A DNA stretch of 19,254 nt, from positions 1 to 19,254 of the forward strand of contig CAYQBA010000092.1 of the NCBI GenBank assembly GCA_964415605.1, read 5' to 3'. This DNA comes from UCB3 sp964415605 (lineage in GTDB: Bacteria; Chloroflexota; Anaerolineae; Epilineales; Epilineaceae). Below, piece after piece: positions 15,973-19,254 of this stretch; the first letter of the stretch is position 1; the number at the start of each line of letters is the position of its first letter. The position numbers and the translations under genes were made by a program. The notes under the pieces are model-generated. The model was given only the letters and a program-made list of their open reading frames with translations. It was not told where the DNA came from and did no database searches.

Positions 15973-16992
15973 GTGACCGCTCTCCCTCCACGCCCCCCCG
16001 TCCCCCCGCCCGCCGCCTCGCTCCCGCGCGCCGCACACCCGCGCAGGGCCGGCGGCGGCCTCTTCGCCGTGGCCGCGCCGGCCCTGGCGGCGGCGGCCGT
16101 CGAGGTCATCCTGCCGATCGTCGGGCGGACGATGGCGGGCTGGGGGTCCGAGATCCCCTACTACGCCTTCAGCACGGCCGACATGCTGCGCCTGCCCGCC
16201 CGCGTGGCATCGGCGCTCACGCTGGCGTGGTGCATGGCCGGGGTGGTGGCGCGCGCGAGCGGGCGGGCCGACGCGGGTCTGGCGGGGGCGGCGAGTACCG
16301 CCCGCGCCGCCCCACGGGTGGTGCTCGCGGTGCTGCTGGCGGGCGCCGTGACCACGCTGTGGCTAGTGCCCGCCGCCCTCCTCGCGACGGTTCGGTCGGA
16401 CCCCGCGCTGCACGCCGCACGCGTGACCTGGCTGCCCGGGCTGTCGGCGGGAGACGCCGCGACGCTGGGCATGCTGCTGGCGCTGGCCATCGCCATCGGC
16501 GTGGCGGCGCGCGTGTCGCTCGCCGTGCCGGCGGCCGTGCTGGGGGCGCCGGGCGGGCTTCGCGCGCTGGCGGATGACGCGCGCGCCGCCGAGCACCCCA
16601 TGGCCCCCGCGGCCCGCGTGCCCGCCGGCGATCTGTTGGCCGCGAGCTGGCACGCGGCGCGCGGTCGAACCCTTCGACTGATGCCCCTCGTCGCGGTCGG
16701 CTGGGTGCCCTGGGCGATGGGCTGGGTGGCGCCGGCGCTCCCCGCGGCCGCCGGCGGCGGGCCGATCGCCGGCGCGTCGGTCGTCTGGCTCGCCTGGTCG
16801 CCGTACGCGGCGTTCGTCCGCGACGGCCCGCCGGCGTCGGCCGCCGACCTGCTCGCGCTGGCGGGCCGTTGGATCGCGCTGGCGCTTTACGCCGCCGGCC
16901 TGGGGCGAGCGTGGCGATCCGCGCAGGGATCCGGTGCGCCCCGCCGTGGGGCAGGGGAGCCCGTGTTGTTGGACAAAACCGAGCGCGGTTGA
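15973..16992 (+). CDS. Unrecognised multi-pass membrane protein
   Basis: 339 residues from a GTG; no strong ribosome binding site. After a proline-rich, basic N-terminus there are about six hydrophobic segments: near 30-50 (FAVAAPALAAAAVEVILPIV), 75-93, 112-133 (VVLAVLLAGAVTTLWLVPAA), 160-190 (TLGMLLALAIAIGVAARVSL), 235-260 (LMPLVAVGWVPWAMGWVAPA) and 297-315. The middle has an RVSLAVPAAVLG...AASWHAARGRTLRL pattern, vaguely like the bundle shared by YciC/GPDPase-type membrane domains ('LxxPxxVxE...SWxLxRG'). That comparison is weak. Alanine content is very high. It lies upstream of the VWA protein gene, whose promoter overlaps its stop codon, so a functional link is unproven. Confidence 0.7.
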   Translation: MTALPPRPPVPPPAASLPRAAHPRRAGGGLFAVAAPALAAAAVEVILPIVGRTMAGWGSEIPYYAFSTADMLRLPARVASALTLAWCMAGVVARASGRADAGLAGAASTARAAPRVVLAVLLAGAVTTLWLVPAALLATVRSDPALHAARVTWLPGLSAGDAATLGMLLALAIAIGVAARVSLAVPAAVLGAPGGLRALADDARAAEHPMAPAARVPAGDLLAASWHAARGRTLRLMPLVAVGWVPWAMGWVAPALPAAAGGGPIAGASVVWLAWSPYAAFVRDGPPASAADLLALAGRWIALALYAAGLGRAWRSAQGSGAPRRGAGEPVLLDKTERG

Positions 16993-17016
16993 CTTTGGTG
17001 ACAAATCAGGAATAAT
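16989..17016 (+). promoter_or_regulatory. Putative promoter for the VWA protein gene
   Basis: TTGACT (16989-16994), a 16-bp spacer, and AATAAT (17011-17016), 5/6 matches each, in a conspicuous A/T-rich island. The -35 overlaps the stop codon of the upstream gene. The leader would be about 140 nt; no riboswitch was recognised in it. Confidence 0.6.
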
Positions 17017-17164
17017 TTCGCCCGGTCCTGGCTCCCCTATTCCGGCGTCATGCGGCCTGGCCGCCTTGCACCGTCTTGCGCGTCGCGTCATTGGACGAAC
17101 ATCGGTTGAACGCTAGCAGCATGTCCATGTTCCGCCTTGCTTGCCAGCCCGAAGGAGTCCGGCG

Positions 17165-19084
17165 ATGTCTCGTTTCCGTGGTCTCGGGGCCATGGCGATC
17201 GCCTTGGTCGCCCTGGCCGTGGTCCTCCTGTCCGCTCCCCGCGCGCAGGCCCAGCGCCAGCCCAACACCCCGCAGGGCGCCTGCGGCGGCACCATCACGG
17301 GCACGCTGTCGGCCAGCACCATCCAGATGTGCGACCCCCTCCAGGTCAACGTGCGCATGGTGCCGGATTGCCCCGTCTGCCCCGGCGGCGTGAACGTCGT
17401 GTACGTCCAGGTCGACAAGGCGTTCCAGGCCGAGTGGATGGTGCAGGAGTCGCTCAACTCGTTCAACAAGCTGCGTGACTTCGCGCGCGACCGCACCGTC
17501 CGCATCGGGGTGGTGCACTACAACAGCCAAACGGTCAAGAAGGTGCTGCAGATGACCGACAAGGTCGACTCGGCGCGCGGCCCGCTCAGCGGGCCGGTGA
17601 ACGGGCACGACCCACACGGCGACTTCGTCGGCGCGGCGCGGGCGGCGCTGGAGATGCTCCGCAGCGCGCGCAACAAGTCGCAGGGCGCCGTCGACGAGCC
17701 GTGCGAGTTCATCGTCTACTTCGCCAGCACCAAGAACATCTTCCAGGACGACGGCCGCGCGATGTTGGAGGCGGCCCAGATGATCCGCAGCCAGGACGTC
17801 GAGCTGTTCGTCGGCTGCCCGGAGAACGTCGCGGACTACTGCGACTTCACGCGCCAGATGCCGAGCTCGCCGCAGAACTACACCGAGCACAACGAGCGCG
17901 GCAAGCTCGGCCGCATGATCGACAACCAGATGACCGAGTACGAGCGCGACGTCGGCATGCGTGACCTGTACATGACGCAGATCCTGCCCAAGGGCCTGGC
18001 CTACGTCGACGGCTCGGCGAACATCCCGCCGTCCAAGACCACGGACACGGGCGACAGGGTCATGCTCAACTGGGAGTGGAAACAGCTCCGCTCCACCGAT
18101 GCCCAGACGGTGACGTACGCGGCCAAGCCCATGGCCGAAGGCGTGCACACCATCGAGGGCTGGATGCGGGTCATCGACCTCGACAACCGGCGGCAGGACC
18201 TCATCATGCCGTCGACGGTGGTGACGGTCAGCGGCCTGTGCCTGGCGCCCACGCCGACGCCCACCGACACGCCGACGGACGTGCCGACCCCGACGCCGAC
18301 GAACACGCCGACGAACACGCCGACGAACACCCCCACCCGCACGCCGACGCCGACGCACACCCCGACCTTCACGCCGACGCCCACGCCGGCCCCGATCTAC
18401 CTACCGGTGATGGTCAACGAGCGCTGCACGGTGCAGTGGGTGTACTCCGACATCGTGATGGTCATGGACATGTCGACGAGCATGAACCGCGCGACCGGCA
18501 CGGGCCGCACCAAGCTCGAGGCGACGCTCGACGCGGCGCGGCAGTTCCTGGCGCGGCTGGACCTGACGCCCGACGGCCAGGGGCGCAGCGACCGGGTGGC
18601 CGTCGTCGGCTTCAACGCCAAGGCGTGGATCGAGCAGGGGATGACCAACGACGCCGAGGCGCTGGGGCGGGCCATCGACCGGCTGCCGGCGGGACAGGCG
18701 CAGCAGACCCGGCTCGACCTCGGCTTCGAGCGCGGCCTGGACGCCGTGCGGCCGTTCATCGGCACGGCCAACACGACGCCGGTGATCGTCCTGCTCACCG
18801 ACGGGCTGCCGAACATGGTGCCCCCGGATCCCGGCGACGGAACGATGGAGACCACCGTGCGCAAGGCGGCGCTGCGCGCCAAGGAGGCCGGCGTCCGGGT
18901 CTACACGGTCGGCGTGGGTCTGCCGGAAGACATCAACCAGACGCTGATGGCGCAGTGCGCGTCGGCGCCCGGCTACTTCTTTTACACCCCCAACGCCGAG
19001 GATCTGGCCAGCATCTACGCTGGCATCGCCTACTCGTTCGGCTGCCCGGCGGGGCGGCACGACTGGGGTCAGCCCTGGCCGTGA
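17165..19084 (+). CDS. Exported protein with degenerate and canonical VWA domains joined by a Thr-Pro linker
   Basis: 639 residues. AAGGAG lies 7 nt before the ATG at 17165. Residues 1-30 form a signal peptide ending in PRAQA. Residues 75-240 look like a VWA fold without the metal site: where D-x-S-x-S is expected there is VDKAF, but RIGVVHYNSQ, the LEMLRSA helix and EFIVYFAS fit the fold. A spacer (about 260-357) that may be beta-rich, then a TP-repeat linker (361-410) and IYLPVMVNERC follow. Residues 429-625 are a complete VWA domain: MIDAS D435-M-S437-T-S439, Thr515, Asp546 in LLTDGLPN, and VRVYTVGVG. VWA domains bind protein ligands through a metal ion, so this is probably a surface adhesion or assembly factor. 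No C-terminal anchor is visible. Its stop overlaps the start of a lipoprotein gene, a likely partner. Confidence 0.9.
   Translation: MSRFRGLGAMAIALVALAVVLLSAPRAQAQRQPNTPQGACGGTITGTLSASTIQMCDPLQVNVRMVPDCPVCPGGVNVVYVQVDKAFQAEWMVQESLNSFNKLRDFARDRTVRIGVVHYNSQTVKKVLQMTDKVDSARGPLSGPVNGHDPHGDFVGAARAALEMLRSARNKSQGAVDEPCEFIVYFASTKNIFQDDGRAMLEAAQMIRSQDVELFVGCPENVADYCDFTRQMPSSPQNYTEHNERGKLGRMIDNQMTEYERDVGMRDLYMTQILPKGLAYVDGSANIPPSKTTDTGDRVMLNWEWKQLRSTDAQTVTYAAKPMAEGVHTIEGWMRVIDLDNRRQDLIMPSTVVTVSGLCLAPTPTPTDTPTDVPTPTPTNTPTNTPTNTPTRTPTPTHTPTFTPTPTPAPIYLPVMVNERCTVQWVYSDIVMVMDMSTSMNRATGTGRTKLEATLDAARQFLARLDLTPDGQGRSDRVAVVGFNAKAWIEQGMTNDAEALGRAIDRLPAGQAQQTRLDLGFERGLDAVRPFIGTANTTPVIVLLTDGLPNMVPPDPGDGTMETTVRKAALRAKEAGVRVYTVGVGLPEDINQTLMAQCASAPGYFFYTPNAEDLASIYAGIAYSFGCPAGRHDWGQPWP
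18245..18394 (+). repeat. Thr-Pro linker with 12-bp tandem units
   Basis: Codon repeats built on acg-ccg-acg-aac encode TPTNTPTNTPTNTPT and related tetrapeptides between the two VWA domains. It is a coding low-complexity linker of about 50 residues, of the same kind as in the exported protein at the left end of the window. Confidence 0.85.
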
Positions 19085-19254
19085 GGCGGCTGGTCGGGAA
19101 CGTGGCCTGCGGATGGCTGTGGGCCGCGGGCGCCGTGGTGGCGCTCGCGGCCTGCGGGCCGCGGGCCGGCGCCCCGCCGGGCGGGACGGCTGGAAGGGCG
19201 TCGCCGGGCGCGGCGGACAGCGGGACGGCGGGGGTCCGCCCGGCGGGGTTGCCG
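19081..19254 (+). CDS. Start of a lipoprotein gene (partial)
   Basis: A GTG at 19081 overlaps the stop of the VWA gene (GTGA), and the frame stays open to the right edge for 58 codons. The predicted N-terminus is a lipoprotein signal: basic RRLVGN, a hydrophobic run WLWAAGAVVALAA, and lipobox LAAC followed by a Gly/Ala/Pro-rich spacer. The domain that follows is outside the window, so function is unknown. Translational coupling with the VWA protein suggests the two act together at the cell surface. Confidence 0.7.
   Translation, partial: MRRLVGNVACGWLWAAGAVVALAACGPRAGAPPGGTAGRASPGAADSGTAGVRPAGLP

Noticed and set aside
18245..18394. CRISPR-like or non-coding tandem repeat
   Set aside because: The 12-bp units are in-frame Thr-Pro codons within a protein and have no unique spacers.

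Overview
The window is very GC-rich (about 70% by eye). It carries two secreted proteins with Thr-Pro linkers, one containing the 'IYLP' motif that often follows such linkers in Chloroflexota. Together with dockerin/cohesin modules, a Tat-exported HiPIP lipoprotein and a kinase-STAND ATPase, this suggests a Chloroflexota genome, probably Anaerolineae-like. The assignment is inference, with no rRNA or marker gene to test it. A run of exactly 100 Ns indicates a scaffolded draft or metagenome assembly.

Layout. (1) 1-3197, minus: 3' part missing from a large exported multidomain protein (signal peptide, DNRLRE-like domain, three Cys-bracketed modules joined by TP linkers, carboxypeptidase-regulatory-like domain, dockerin, cohesin). 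Its upstream region (3198-3564) holds a long hairpin and a triple 11-bp-phased direct repeat. (2) 3565-8921, minus: a tightly packed set read in the order cystathionine beta-synthase with CBS pair, ParB/SerK-like protein (4-bp overlap), then, 33 bp on, a phosphotransferase-like domain fused to a STAND ATPase. (3) 9151-10727, plus: a methyltransferase and a HAD phosphatase, meeting a minus-strand gene 3 bp away. (4) 10731-14110, minus: a HEAT-repeat protein followed by a Kup potassium transporter, with an unresolved overlap at a C/G homopolymer tract. (5) 14340-15677, minus: a HiPIP lipoprotein with its own promoter and terminator, and an alpha/beta hydrolase. (6) 15973 to the end, plus: an unrecognised membrane protein, an exported protein with two VWA domains, and the start of a lipoprotein overlapping it by 4 bp.

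How genes may work together. The PLP enzyme and the ParB-fold protein are translationally coupled. ParB-fold proteins of the SerK/SbnI type phosphorylate free L-serine, so the pair plausibly makes O-phosphoserine and uses it in cysteine or cystathionine synthesis. The kinase-STAND protein looks like a signalling or conflict-system ATPase. It stops where a TPR receptor array would normally begin. The envelope proteins at both ends suggest cell-surface display or adhesion.

The most promising items for novelty are the kinase-STAND fusion, the ParB/CBS pair, the repeated Cys-bracketed modules of the exported protein, and the phased repeats in front of it. Recognisable sigma70-type promoters were found for six transcription units. 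No tRNA, rRNA, CRISPR array or insertion sequence was seen.
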